53,458 nt of DNA from an uncultured Alphaproteobacteria bacterium (GTDB taxonomy: Bacteria; Pseudomonadota; Alphaproteobacteria; HIMB59; GCA-002718135). The position numbers and the translations under genes were made by a program. The stretch spans positions 1 to 53,458 of the forward strand of contig CACIED010000007.1 of NCBI GenBank assembly GCA_902585605.1, read 5' to 3'. Position 1 is the first letter of the stretch, and every line of letters begins with the position of its first letter. This document shows, piece after piece, positions 26,881-35,736 of this stretch. The notes under the pieces were generated by a model. It was not told the origin of the DNA, searched no databases, and saw nothing but the letters and a program-made list of their open reading frames with translations.

Positions 26881-28611
26881 ATGGAAGATAAGGGATCAAA
26901 TAGAAAATCTAATCTACCTAGCAGATATGTTAGTGTAGGACCTAAAAGTGCACCTCATAGATCTTATTATTATGCTATGGGTTTGAAAGAACATGAAATT
27001 TATCAACCATTTGTTGGTGTTGTTAGCACCTGGAATGAATCAGCTCCTTGCAATATTACTCTTCAAGATCAAGCGCAACATGTGAAGGCAGGTGTCAAAA
27101 ATGCTGGAGGTACACCAAGAGAATTTACAACTATAACAGTAACAGATGGAATTGCTATGGGTCATGAGGCAATGAAATCCTCTCTTATTAGTAGAGAGGT
27201 TATTGCAGATTCCATTGAATTATCTGTAAGAGGTCACTGTTATGACGCAATAGTTGGACTTGCTGGCTGTGATAAATCTTTGCCAGGTTTAATGATGGCT
27301 ATGGTTAGATTAAATGTACCATCTGTATTTATTTATGGAGGTTCAATCTTACCAGGAAAATACAAAGGTAAAGATGTTACTGTTATTGATGTTTTTGAAG
27401 CAGTGGGAAAACATGCTGCTGGCACTATCTCAGATCAAGATTTAAAAGATATTGAACAAGTTGCCTGTCCATCTGCTGGATCGTGTGGAGGTCAGTTTAC
27501 AGCAAACACAATGGCATGTATTTCTGAAGCAGTTGGTTTAGCTCTAACAAATTCAGCTATGCCACCTGCAGTCAATAATGAAGAAAGAAAAGCATATGGT
27601 GAAAAGAGCGGTAAAGCTATAATGAATTTATTAGAAAAAAATATAAGACCAAGGGATATAGTAACTATTGATTCATTAGTAAACGCAGCAAGAGTAGTTG
27701 CAGCAACTGGAGGTTCAACTAATGCAGCACTTCATCTTCCTGCTATAGCGAATGAAGCAGGTTTAAAATTCACATTAAGAGATGTTGTAGAGATTTATAA
27801 TTCAACTCCTTATATCGGAGATATGCAACCTGGCGGAAAGTACGTAGCTAAAGATTTATATGATGTAGGAGGAGTGCCAATTGTTATTAAATCATTATTA
27901 GATGGTGGTTATATAAATGGAGACTGCATTACAGTTACAGGAAAAACAATAGCTGAAAATCATAAAGAAGTAATATTCCCTACAAATCAAGATGTTGTTT
28001 ATAAATGTGATAACCCAATCAGTGAAAATAGTTCAGTCGTGGGGTTGTGGGGTAATCTTGCTCCAGATGGATGTATATCAAAAATAGCAGGTTTAAAAAA
28101 TTTAACATTTAAAGGAAAAGCTAAATGTTTTGACTCAGAAGAAGATGCTTTAACTGCAGTCTTAAAAAATGAAATTAAAGCAGGAGATGCTGTAATAATT
28201 AGATATGAAGGCCCCAAAGGGGGTCCTGGTATGCGTGAAATGCTTTCAACAACAGGTGCAATATATGGGCAAGGATTAGGTGAAACTGTTGCTTTAATAA
28301 CAGATGGACGGTTCTCAGGTGGTACAAGAGGATTTTGCATTGGTCATGTAGGACCAGAGGCAGCTGTAGGAGGTATGATAGGTTTACTTAAAGATGGCGA
28401 TGAGATTATTATTGATGCTGTTAAAGGCGAAATCAACGTTACGCTTTCAGATCAAGAAATAGAAAAGAGAAAAAAAGAATGGAAGCCAAGAAAAACTAAT
28501 CATAATTCTGGATCTATATGGAAATATTCTCAAACTGTTGGGCCAGCTTACGAGGGTGCTGTTACTCAACCAGGAGCAAAAGACGAAACGCATACATACG
28601 CTGATATTTAA
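26881..28611 (+). CDS. ilvD: Dihydroxy-acid dehydratase
   Basis: Penultimate enzyme of valine and isoleucine biosynthesis: dehydrates 2,3-dihydroxy-isovalerate and -3-methylvalerate. 576 residues. Fe-S ligand cysteines are visible in [20 protein letters not shown] and [16 protein letters not shown]. Further signatures are [27 protein letters not shown] and [11 protein letters not shown]. The related family members Edd and the sugar-acid dehydratases are less likely given the SYYYAMGL opening, though substrate cannot be proven. It follows valS by one base. The downstream gene xthA converges 2 bases away. Confidence 0.93.
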   Translation: MEDKGSNRKSNLPSRYVSVGPKSAPHRSYYYAMGLKEHEIYQPFVGVVSTWNESAPCNITLQDQAQHVKAGVKNAGGTPREFTTITVTDGIAMGHEAMKSSLISREVIADSIELSVRGHCYDAIVGLAGCDKSLPGLMMAMVRLNVPSVFIYGGSILPGKYKGKDVTVIDVFEAVGKHAAGTISDQDLKDIEQVACPSAGSCGGQFTANTMACISEAVGLALTNSAMPPAVNNEERKAYGEKSGKAIMNLLEKNIRPRDIVTIDSLVNAARVVAATGGSTNAALHLPAIANEAGLKFTLRDVVEIYNSTPYIGDMQPGGKYVAKDLYDVGGVPIVIKSLLDGGYINGDCITVTGKTIAENHKEVIFPTNQDVVYKCDNPISENSSVVGLWGNLAPDGCISKIAGLKNLTFKGKAKCFDSEEDALTAVLKNEIKAGDAVIIRYEGPKGGPGMREMLSTTGAIYGQGLGETVALITDGRFSGGTRGFCIGHVGPEAAVGGMIGLLKDGDEIIIDAVKGEINVTLSDQEIEKRKKEWKPRKTNHNSGSIWKYSQTVGPAYEGAVTQPGAKDETHTYADI

Positions 28612-28613
28612 TA

Positions 28614-29399
28614 TTAATTAACTAATTCAATCGTAACTGGTGTGTGATCAGAGGCTTTTTCCCATCCTCTTGGTTCACGATTAACATTAACTGATTTAAT
28701 CAAATCAGTTACTTCTGGTGTAGTAAGAAAATGATCAATTCGTAGACCATTGCCTTTTTGCCAATTTCCACCTCTATAACCCCAAAAGGTCCAGTTTGTA
28801 TTTCCATCAACAAAGTATTTAACAGTATCAACAAAACCTAAATTCAAAAGATTTCTAAATTTTTCTCTTGTTAATGGATGAGCACAAGCATCATTTTTAA
28901 AATTTTCTGGTGAATACACATCTTCATCATTAGGTATTACATTAAAATCACCGCCTATGATAATTGGTTGATTATTATCAATTAATTCTTTGATATATTT
29001 ATTAAAATTTATCATCCAATCAATTTTGTAATCAAATTTTTCAGTTTCAATTGGATTTCCATTTGGAAGATAAATATTTATTAATTTAATTTTATTTTTT
29101 ATATTTTTTAAGGATATTTCTGTTTCAATAAACCTGGAATTTACATCTTGGTAATTAGGAATTTTTAAGTTTGAAATTTCAATACTTTCTTTGCTGAGTA
29201 TTGCTACCCCATTCCAAGCTTTTTGCCCATTCACATAACATTTATAATTAATATTTTCTAATTCCTCTTTAGGAAAACTTTCATTTGTGCATTTTAATTC
29301 TTGAATTAAATATAAATCTGATTGATCTTTTTTTATAAATTTTATTAAATGTTCTATTCTTGCATTAACTGAATTTACATTCCATGTAGTAATTTTCAT
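28614..29399 (-). CDS. xthA: Exodeoxyribonuclease III (AP endonuclease)
   Basis: Base-excision-repair AP endonuclease and 3'-5' exonuclease, 261 residues. Seen: TWNVNSVNARIEHL at the N-terminus, LIQELKC (metal-binding Glu), GGDFNVIPNDEDV, WTFWGYRGGNWQKG, RIDHFLTTP and the C-terminal SDHTPVTIEL with the catalytic His. All motifs of the EEP nuclease fold are intact. It begins directly after the erpA stop on the minus strand, the same erpA-xthA pairing seen in many alphaproteobacteria, divergent from dgt. Confidence 0.96.
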   Translation of the reverse strand: MKITTWNVNSVNARIEHLIKFIKKDQSDLYLIQELKCTNESFPKEELENINYKCYVNGQKAWNGVAILSKESIEISNLKIPNYQDVNSRFIETEISLKNIKNKIKLINIYLPNGNPIETEKFDYKIDWMINFNKYIKELIDNNQPIIIGGDFNVIPNDEDVYSPENFKNDACAHPLTREKFRNLLNLGFVDTVKYFVDGNTNWTFWGYRGGNWQKGNGLRIDHFLTTPEVTDLIKSVNVNREPRGWEKASDHTPVTIELVN

Positions 29400-29726
29400 T
29401 TATATTGAAAAAGAAGTACCACACCCACATGATGAAGATGCTAGTGGATTAGAAATTTTAAATGACGATCCAATCAATTCATTAACATAATCAATTTTAG
29501 ATCCTTTTATTAATTCAATTGAAGTTTTATCTATCAATACATCAGCATTTTTATAATTAAAGATTAAATCATCATCATTTGGTTTATCAGAAAAATCAAA
29601 TTTATATTGAAATCCAGCACAACCACCACCTAATACGGTAATTCTGAAATATTTAGATTTTTCAGAGAGAAGTATCTTGTTTATATGAATCTGAGCACTT
29701 TCAGTTACTTCAATTATATTGTCCAT
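29400..29726 (-). CDS. erpA: Iron-sulfur cluster insertion protein (A-type carrier)
   Basis: A-type Fe-S carrier that delivers clusters to client proteins, 108 residues. The three cluster-ligand cysteines are present: Cys36 in GGGCAGFQYKF and Cys100/Cys102 in SSSCGCGTSFSI. The proteins ErpA, IscA and SufA are hard to separate by sequence; the ErpA name is given mainly because the erpA-xthA/dgt neighbourhood is conserved in alphaproteobacteria. It is divergent from dgt, with 54 bases between the starts. Confidence 0.88.
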   Translation of the reverse strand: MDNIIEVTESAQIHINKILLSEKSKYFRITVLGGGCAGFQYKFDFSDKPNDDDLIFNYKNADVLIDKTSIELIKGSKIDYVNELIGSSFKISNPLASSSCGCGTSFSI

Positions 29727-29780
29727 TTATCTAAATATTGTTATTAGTTATTTTTTTACAACTATAATATAAATTTATTT

Positions 29781-30899
29781 ATGTTCAAACATTTAGCTTC
29801 CAATCCAGATAAATCAAATGGAAGATTGTATAATGAGCTAGATGATGACTTGAGAAATCCATTTGAAAGAGATAGAGCTAGAGTTATTCACTCTAATTCT
29901 TTTAGAAAATTAAAACACAAAACCCAAGTTTTTATTGAAAGTGAGAGTGATTATTTTAGGACTAGACTAACTCATTCTTTGGAAGTTGCACAAATATCAA
30001 GATCAATTTGTAGATTACTTGAATTAGATGAAGATCTAGGTGAAACAGTTGCTCTTGCACATGATTTAGGTCATCCTCCTTTTGGTCATATTGGTGAAGA
30101 TTCACTTGATAATTCAATGAAAAAGTTTGGAGGTTTTAATCATAATGATCAAACCTTGAGAGTTTTAACATTTATAGAAAAAAGACACCCTGATTTTGAT
30201 GGATTAAATCTAACATGGGAGAGCTTAGAAGGAATAATAAAACATAATGGAATTTTGAGTGATCATTTACCTTATCACTTAGATAATTATTCAAATTTAC
30301 ACAATCTAAATCTAACTGATCAACCTTATTTAGAATCACAGATAGCAAGTATATCTGATGATATTGCTTATAATAATCACGATGTAGAGGATGCTATTAG
30401 AGCAAACTTAATATCATTAGATGATATTGCAGAGTTAAGTTTTTTTAAAAAAATTATAATTAAATTAAAGGATCACTACAAAGATATTCCAAATAAACTT
30501 TTAGTTTATCAAGTTTTAAGAAACTCCATATCTAATATGATAAATGATATATATGAAACTACAAAAAAAAATTTAATTGAAAATAATATCAATTCTATTG
30601 ATGATATACGTAAAAAAAATAATTTCGTTGTTTCATTTTCAAATGAAATGAAGAAAAATTGTGACATAATTAAAAAATTTTTGTTCGAAAGAGTTTATAA
30701 TCATAGTCATCTATCAGATAAGAGACAGTATTCAAAAAAGGTTATATCTACTTTGTTTACTTATTTCGTAAAAAATAATAATAAACTACCAGTAGATTGG
30801 AGAAATCAAAATATTGAAATTGAAAGATTAATTTGTGATTATATTTCAGGAATGACGGATAGATTTGCGCTAAATTTGTACAAGGAGATTAGTGAATAA
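29781..30899 (+). CDS. dgt: dGTPase-like dNTP triphosphohydrolase
   Basis: HD-domain enzyme cleaving dNTPs to deoxynucleoside and triphosphate, 372 residues. This is the shorter alphaproteobacterial type rather than the 505-residue E. coli Dgt. Seen: FRKLKHKTQVFIESESDYF, then the HD motif with HSLEVAQISRS near residue 63 and ALAHDLGHPPFGHIGE near residue 93, and later SDDIAYNNHDVEDA with the remaining metal-binding Asp. It overlaps argS by 8 bases. Its role in nucleotide pool control is family knowledge; the preferred nucleotide is not evident. Confidence 0.93.
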   Translation: MFKHLASNPDKSNGRLYNELDDDLRNPFERDRARVIHSNSFRKLKHKTQVFIESESDYFRTRLTHSLEVAQISRSICRLLELDEDLGETVALAHDLGHPPFGHIGEDSLDNSMKKFGGFNHNDQTLRVLTFIEKRHPDFDGLNLTWESLEGIIKHNGILSDHLPYHLDNYSNLHNLNLTDQPYLESQIASISDDIAYNNHDVEDAIRANLISLDDIAELSFFKKIIIKLKDHYKDIPNKLLVYQVLRNSISNMINDIYETTKKNLIENNINSIDDIRKKNNFVVSFSNEMKKNCDIIKKFLFERVYNHSHLSDKRQYSKKVISTLFTYFVKNNNKLPVDWRNQNIEIERLICDYISGMTDRFALNLYKEISE

Positions 30900-32622
30900 T
30901 TTTATAAAAGACCTTTCAGATTTTTTAATTGATTTTACAGATTTTTTAGAGAGAAATAAATTCATATCTCCAATCAATAAAAAACAAATTAGCATCGATT
31001 ATTCTTCAAATAATAAACAAGGTGATTTAGCGACGAACTTTTATTTAATAGCTAAAAGAAAAATAATTAATGAAGATTTTAATATTGAAAAAGAATTAAA
31101 TGAAAGAATTAAATCAATTGAATTTATAGATTATTTTGTAGTTTCAAAAAATGGTTTTATAAATTTTTTTCTAAAAGATGAATTTGTATTAAGAAGTTTA
31201 AAAGAAATTTATAGTAAAAATTTTTTAAATTATATTAATTATGGTGCAGATAAAAAAATAAATGTCGAATTTGTTTCAGCTAATCCAACTGGACCATTGC
31301 ATATAGCTCATATAAGAGGTGCTGTATTTGGAGATGTATTAAGCTCTCTTTATACTAAAACAGGTTTTGATGTTACTAGAGAGTATTACGTTAATGATGC
31401 AGGTTCTCAAATTGATAAATTATCAAACTCTCTTTTGAAACGATATTTACAATTATTTGATAAAAAAATTGAGTTAGAAGAAGACGAGTATCCTGGTGAA
31501 TACTTAATAGATATTGCCAAAAAAATTAAAAATGAAGACGGTGATAAGTGGATAAATTTTCAACATGAAGAAACTATTAAATATTTTAAGAATTTTGCAT
31601 TAAAAAATATACTTTTAAACATAAAATCAGATTTAGAATTAATAAATATAAAATTTGATAAATTTACTAACGAAACAGAAATAGAAAATAGTAAAATTAT
31701 TGATGAACTTTTTTCAATCTTAGATGAAAAAAAACTATTATATAAAGGTATTTTAGAGAAACCAAAAGGTGATGATTCTGATTGGGAACCAAGAGAGCAA
31801 TTATTATTTAGATCGTCTAAATTACTAGACAATGAAGATAGAGCATTAAAAAAATCAAATGGGGAATGGACCTATTTTGCAAATGATGCAGCATATCATT
31901 TAGATAAATGTAAAAGAAATTTTGATAAGTTAGTCAATATCTGGGGATCTGATCATATTGGTTATATTCCAAGAATGAATTCGTTAATTAAAGCTATTAA
32001 AGATGATGAAAGTTATTTAAATATTTTAACTTGTCAGATTGTAAGTTTAATTCAAAATAAACAAAAAATTAAAATGTCAAAAAGATCTGGAAATTTTGTG
32101 ACATTAGCCAATGTTCATTCTAAGGTTGGAAAAGATCCTATAAGGTACTACATGATTTCTACTAAAAATGAGACAGCAATTGACTTTGATTTAGATGCTG
32201 TTGTTGAAAAAAATAAAGATAATAAAGTTTTTTATTGTCAATACGCACACGCTAGAGCTTCATCAGTAATTAATAAAGCAAACGAATTAGGTATAAAAAT
32301 TAAAAATGATTATAATTTTTCTGCAATACAAAATCTAACTAATGAGGAGGTAAAATTAATCAAAAAGTTAATTTGTTATCCTTATTTGTTATATCAATCA
32401 TCATATTATAATGAACCACATAGACTAATCAATTACTTAGAAGAAATATCCTCTGATTTCCATTCAATTTGGAATAAAGGGAAAGATAATGAATCACTTC
32501 GTTTTATAGATGAAAAAAATGTAGAAAAGACAATTTCAAAAATATTTTGGCTGGAGTCATTTAGAGTTGTTTTAAAAGATATATTTTCAATAATTGATAT
32601 AAGCGCACCTGAAACAATGTAA
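30892..32622 (+). CDS. argS: Arginyl-tRNA synthetase
   Basis: Class I synthetase for tRNA-Arg, 576 residues. Seen: an N-terminal ArgRS-specific domain, FVSANPTGPLHIAHIRGAVF with the HIGH-equivalent near residue 135, and KMSKRSGNFV (KMSKS equivalent) near residue 394. Before that lies DLDAV-adjacent catalytic sequence, and the C-terminal anticodon-binding helices include QYAHARASSVINKA. It starts with GTG inside the end of dgt (8-base overlap) and ends by overlapping the SPOR gene's ATG by one base. It sits in the conserved dgt-argS-SPOR run. Confidence 0.95.
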   Translation: MNNFIKDLSDFLIDFTDFLERNKFISPINKKQISIDYSSNNKQGDLATNFYLIAKRKIINEDFNIEKELNERIKSIEFIDYFVVSKNGFINFFLKDEFVLRSLKEIYSKNFLNYINYGADKKINVEFVSANPTGPLHIAHIRGAVFGDVLSSLYTKTGFDVTREYYVNDAGSQIDKLSNSLLKRYLQLFDKKIELEEDEYPGEYLIDIAKKIKNEDGDKWINFQHEETIKYFKNFALKNILLNIKSDLELINIKFDKFTNETEIENSKIIDELFSILDEKKLLYKGILEKPKGDDSDWEPREQLLFRSSKLLDNEDRALKKSNGEWTYFANDAAYHLDKCKRNFDKLVNIWGSDHIGYIPRMNSLIKAIKDDESYLNILTCQIVSLIQNKQKIKMSKRSGNFVTLANVHSKVGKDPIRYYMISTKNETAIDFDLDAVVEKNKDNKVFYCQYAHARASSVINKANELGIKIKNDYNFSAIQNLTNEEVKLIKKLICYPYLLYQSSYYNEPHRLINYLEEISSDFHSIWNKGKDNESLRFIDEKNVEKTISKIFWLESFRVVLKDIFSIIDISAPETM

Positions 32623-33134
32623 TGATTAAAAGAATTATTTTTAAAAGAAAAAATAATTACATTTTAAAATATTCTTTATTTTTATTGCTATTTATTATTA
32701 TTCTTTATCTTATCTCATTTTATTATTATAGTAATAGGGAGTATTTTGTCATTCCTAAATTTACTGATAAATATTTCGTTATTCCTACTAATAAAGAAGG
32801 TGAGGTTGTTGATTATTTAGACAAGAAAAGTTTAAATAACATAGATAATGAAATTCAAGATTTTAATTTTAAGAATATAGACGAACTTGATTTTACAATT
32901 CAGTTATATAGCAATGATAATTTTGAAAATATTAATAAATACTTGTATAGTTTATTAGAAAATAAAAAAGAAATCATAGATCATGAAGATATTTTTGTTT
33001 TTTATAAAAAAACTGAAATAGGTACTCAATATTTTATTACCTATAAAAATTACATTTCTAAGAATAATGCTTCTGAAGCTTGTGATTTATTAACTATTCT
33101 TAAGAGTTGCATAATACTTAATTTACAAAATTAA
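32622..33134 (+). CDS. Membrane-anchored SPOR-domain-like protein
   Basis: 170-residue single-pass protein: basic N-terminus (KRIIFKRKNNYILK), one transmembrane segment about residues 16-37, a periplasmic linker, and a C-terminal domain with FTIQLYSNDNFENINKYL and GTQYFITYKNYISKNNASEA. This matches the strand-helix pattern of SPOR domains, which bind denuded septal peptidoglycan. Alphaproteobacteria carry a SPOR gene at this exact place after argS, which supports the call. The sequence match alone is weak. nagZ, usually next, is missing: the following gene is scpA. Confidence 0.7.
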   Translation: MIKRIIFKRKNNYILKYSLFLLLFIIILYLISFYYYSNREYFVIPKFTDKYFVIPTNKEGEVVDYLDKKSLNNIDNEIQDFNFKNIDELDFTIQLYSNDNFENINKYLYSLLENKKEIIDHEDIFVFYKKTEIGTQYFITYKNYISKNNASEACDLLTILKSCIILNLQN

Positions 33135-33173
33135 TAATATTGAGAGAATCTCATTAATTTTATATAAAAAATT

Positions 33174-33941
33174 GTGTTAAATGTTCCAGATACAGAAATA
33201 AAAGAAGGTCAATTTAACCTATTATTGGACAATTTTGAGGGTCCTATAGACCTTCTGTTGGTTTTAGCTAGATCACAGAAGGTTGATTTATCTGATATAT
33301 CTATATCTGAATTAGCTGATCAATATATTAATTTTATTAATCAATATAGAAATCTTCATATTGAAATAGCTGCTGATTATTTAGTGATGGCAGCATGGCT
33401 AACGTATTTGAAATCAAGATTATTATTACCAAAAGAAGAAAAAACAGATGAATATACAGCTGATGAGTTAGAAGAGGCTTTAAAATATCAATTACAGAGA
33501 CTAGAGGCTTTTCAAAATATTTCTAAAATCATATACTCAAGACCCCTTGTTAATAGAGATGTCTTTTATGGAGGGTCATCTGAAGGTCTTAAAGTTAAAT
33601 ATAATATAAATTATACTTCGAATTTATATGATTTACTAAAATCATATAGTCAAATACTTAAATCTGGTGAACAGGTAAAGCAATTAACTATTGAGTATTC
33701 AGAACTTTATTCAGTTGATCAAGCAGTTAAAAGATTAAAAGGTATTTTTGGAAATATTACAGAATGGACTAATTTTTTAAATGTAATTCCAAATTTAATT
33801 AAAGCTAATAAAACAATTAATAAATCCATCATCTCATCTAACTTTGTTGCTTCTTTAGAATTATCAAAAAATGGCTTTATTGATTTAAAACAAGATGAAA
33901 ATTTTGGGAATATTTATATAAAATTTAATCAAAATGGATAA
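33174..33941 (+). CDS. scpA: Segregation and condensation protein A
   Basis: Kleisin subunit of the SMC-ScpAB condensin, which organises and segregates the chromosome. 255 residues. Seen: FEGPIDLLLVLARSQKVDL at the N-terminus, the classic ScpA opening that contacts the SMC neck, followed by YLVMAAWLTYLKSRLLLP, and a C-terminal winged-helix with FVASLELSKNGFIDL, which binds the SMC head. The start is GTG with no visible Shine-Dalgarno; no in-frame ATG is near. It overlaps scpB by 8 bases. Confidence 0.94.
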   Translation: MLNVPDTEIKEGQFNLLLDNFEGPIDLLLVLARSQKVDLSDISISELADQYINFINQYRNLHIEIAADYLVMAAWLTYLKSRLLLPKEEKTDEYTADELEEALKYQLQRLEAFQNISKIIYSRPLVNRDVFYGGSSEGLKVKYNINYTSNLYDLLKSYSQILKSGEQVKQLTIEYSELYSVDQAVKRLKGIFGNITEWTNFLNVIPNLIKANKTINKSIISSNFVASLELSKNGFIDLKQDENFGNIYIKFNQNG

Positions 33942-34569
33942 TAAAGATATTAAAATTTTAGAAGCAATATTATTCGCATCAGGAGAACCACTTGAGGAAA
34001 ATGATTTAAAAGAAAAAATTAAAGATAAAAATAATATAAGTAAGCTATTACTAGAAATTAAAGATTTTTATAAAAATAGAGGTATTAATTTAATAAAAAC
34101 TGGCAACAAATGGTCTTTTAGAACTGCTGAAGATCTCAGTGAAGAATTAACTATTTTTAAAACACAGAAAAGAAAATTATCAAGAGCAGCACTAGAAACA
34201 TTATCTATAATCGCTTACCAACAACCAATAACAAGATCAGAAATTGAAAATATTAGAGGTGTTCAAATGGGCAGAGGTTCTTTAGACCATTTAATGGAAA
34301 TAGGATGGATAAGTCCATCAGGTAGGAAAAGTATACCTGGTAAACCTACTTTATGGTCTACCACAGATTTGTTTGTTGAGCATTTTGGACTAAATAATTT
34401 ATCCGATTTACCTAATAAAGAGGAGCTAAAGGCAAGTGGTTTTCTAGATAAACGTGCTGCGATTGCAACTATAAGTGATCTTGCTAAAAATGATGAAAAT
34501 TTGCAAAGTAATGATAATTTAGAGCAGGATGATGAAAATAATATTGATGATTTTATTCAAAATACTTAG
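33934..34569 (+). CDS. scpB: Segregation and condensation protein B
   Basis: Winged-helix partner that dimerises on ScpA within the condensin complex, 211 residues. Seen: ILEAILFASGEPLEENDL at the N-terminus and the highly conserved ETLSIIAYQQPITRSEIE followed by RGVQMGRGSLDHL in the second winged helix. The acidic C-terminal tail (EQDDENNIDD) is common. The alphaproteobacterial gene order continues with tatA directly after scpB. Here a foreign-looking segment of about 1.1 kb intervenes, starting within a few bases of the scpB stop. Confidence 0.94.
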   Translation: MDNKDIKILEAILFASGEPLEENDLKEKIKDKNNISKLLLEIKDFYKNRGINLIKTGNKWSFRTAEDLSEELTIFKTQKRKLSRAALETLSIIAYQQPITRSEIENIRGVQMGRGSLDHLMEIGWISPSGRKSIPGKPTLWSTTDLFVEHFGLNNLSDLPNKEELKASGFLDKRAAIATISDLAKNDENLQSNDNLEQDDENNIDDFIQNT

Positions 34570-34574
34570 TTAAC

Positions 34575-34627
34575 TTATTACTTCTTGTTTTTTTCCTATA
34601 GTTTCCGTATAAACCCCTTATGACACC
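34575..34627. repeat. Left copy of imperfect 53-bp direct repeat flanking the insertion
   Basis: Begins 5 bases after the scpB stop and pairs with 35737-35788. The longest identical block is the 15-mer ATAGTTTCCGTATAA (34598-34612), followed after 7 differing bases by the identical ATGACACC. In the right copy those eight bases are the first codons of tatA. Immediately overlapping the end is an inverted repeat TGACAC/GTGTCA (34621-34626 with 34632-34637). It looks like the original tatA leader left behind next to scpB. Confidence 0.8.
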
Positions 34628-34805
34628 ATGTGTGTCAAATCAATTTATCTCATTGAAAAAATTATATTTTTAATTTCCAGTGTCTTTATTTTGTGTTTTT
34701 TTTATTTTAAAATTTTTTGATCTTAAAATATACTGGGTAAACAAATAATATGTTTTTATTTTCTACTCGTTTTAAATCAGTTTAAGTTGATAACCTAGGA
34801 TTGTT

Positions 34806-35390
34806 TTATTTGTTTTTATTCAGTAGTTTAATTAATAATTTTGCATATTCTCTGGCATCATCTATGGCTTTATGCGTATGTTTTGTATTATCATGCAATT
34901 CTAGAGAGTAATCATCTCTACCTATGTCTTTATAATCTTTTTGCAGCACAGCAGCAGCATAGGATTTGATATCAAAGGCTGCTTGTCCATTCTTATCAAA
35001 AAAAGGCATAGAGAAAGGAATTTTTTCTAATCGTTCTACAAGAAAAGTTTGAATATACCAATTGATCCACATAAAATCTAATGGAGCTGGATGAGCAGCC
35101 ATAATTCGTGGGGTTGGTAACGTAAGAAGCCAATCACCAAATTTGTTCATTCCTTCTTTGGGTGAGACTTGATGATGTTGAGTATATTTTAAAGCTTCTG
35201 GCGCTTCTGTTGTAAACCAATGCATAGTAGCGGGGTGAGGTTTGGCATTCTCTAGTGGCAAGAAATTAATTTCACATTCTCCAAATTTTTTTCCTGCTTT
35301 ATTAACGGCTACAGCACCAAGGCTTATCATAGAATGTGGTCCAGGAATAGGTCCGTCTGCTTCTATGTCACACACAACATAAGTAGTCAT
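34806..35390 (-). CDS. DEDDh-type 3'-5' exonuclease (DnaQ/RNase T-like)
   Basis: 194-residue exonuclease-fold protein. Seen: motif I VVCDIEADGP with Asp8 and Glu10, motif II around HPAPLDFMW, and motif III HKAIDDAREYAKLL near residue 173, with the DEDDh histidine and aspartate. The fold is complete, so a two-metal exonuclease is expected; DNA versus RNA substrate is unknown. I use the ATG at 35390; the TTG at 35414 adds eight residues with no ribosome site. Its base composition is visibly richer in G and C than its neighbours. It is the only intact gene inside the segment inserted between scpB and tatA. Confidence 0.82.
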   Translation of the reverse strand: MTTYVVCDIEADGPIPGPHSMISLGAVAVNKAGKKFGECEINFLPLENAKPHPATMHWFTTEAPEALKYTQHHQVSPKEGMNKFGDWLLTLPTPRIMAAHPAPLDFMWINWYIQTFLVERLEKIPFSMPFFDKNGQAAFDIKSYAAAVLQKDYKDIGRDDYSLELHDNTKHTHKAIDDAREYAKLLIKLLNKNK

Positions 35391-35434
35391 AGTTGAATTA
35401 TTACCACTAACCAAGGAGATTGTTAAGAGTTCAG

Positions 35435-35579
35435 CTATTTTTTAATTTTCTTTTTATCTTTCTTACGAAGATCATCAGTTTTTTTATTACTTAATAGTAT
35501 TGGATAAGTTTGAATTTTACCTCCATAAATTGGGTGGTCTTTTTTAGCGACTTTTAGATTTTTTCAAAGAAATTACCAT
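35435..35579 (-). pseudogene. Frameshifted 47-codon mini-ORF inside the insertion
   Basis: On the minus strand a good ribosome site AAGGAG (35585-35590) lies 5 bases before an ATG at 35579. That frame reads MVISLKKSKSR and stops. If one A is removed from the A6 run (35559-35564), the frame continues as KVAKKDHPIYGGKIQTYP and on to a Lys-rich tail ending DLRKKDKKKIKK, with a TAG stop at 35435. The result is a 47-residue basic product. I do not recognise it. It may be a decayed gene, a phase-variable one, or a base-calling error in a homopolymer. It lies 44 bases upstream of the exonuclease on the same strand. Confidence 0.5.
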
Positions 35580-35600
35580 TTTATCTCCTTTAGCGTTTTG

Positions 35601-35693
35601 TTTTGTGTCCCAGCAATTAGAGTATCTAAATCAGGACAAAATATTTATATATTAAATGTATCGTTTTGTGTTTTTTTTTGTGCCCATTTTGTG
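35601..35693. other. Cluster of TTTTGTG motifs in gene-free DNA
   Basis: Four same-orientation copies of TTTTGTG occur at 35601-35607, 35664-35670, 35676-35682 and 35687-35693; a fifth is at 34689-34695 near the left end of the insertion. Several are followed by CC or CCC. The stretch 35580-35736 holds no credible gene. The motifs could be recombinase arm-type sites or simple T-rich repeats; this is unproven. Confidence 0.45.
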
Positions 35694-35736
35694 TTCCTTT
35701 TTTTTCTATATTTTACTAAAGCTATCCTTATCTTGC

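Noticed and set aside
33139..33155. Small hairpin TGAGA/TCTCA between the SPOR gene and scpA
   Set aside because: Five base pairs with a 3-base loop and no proper T run; too weak for a terminator.
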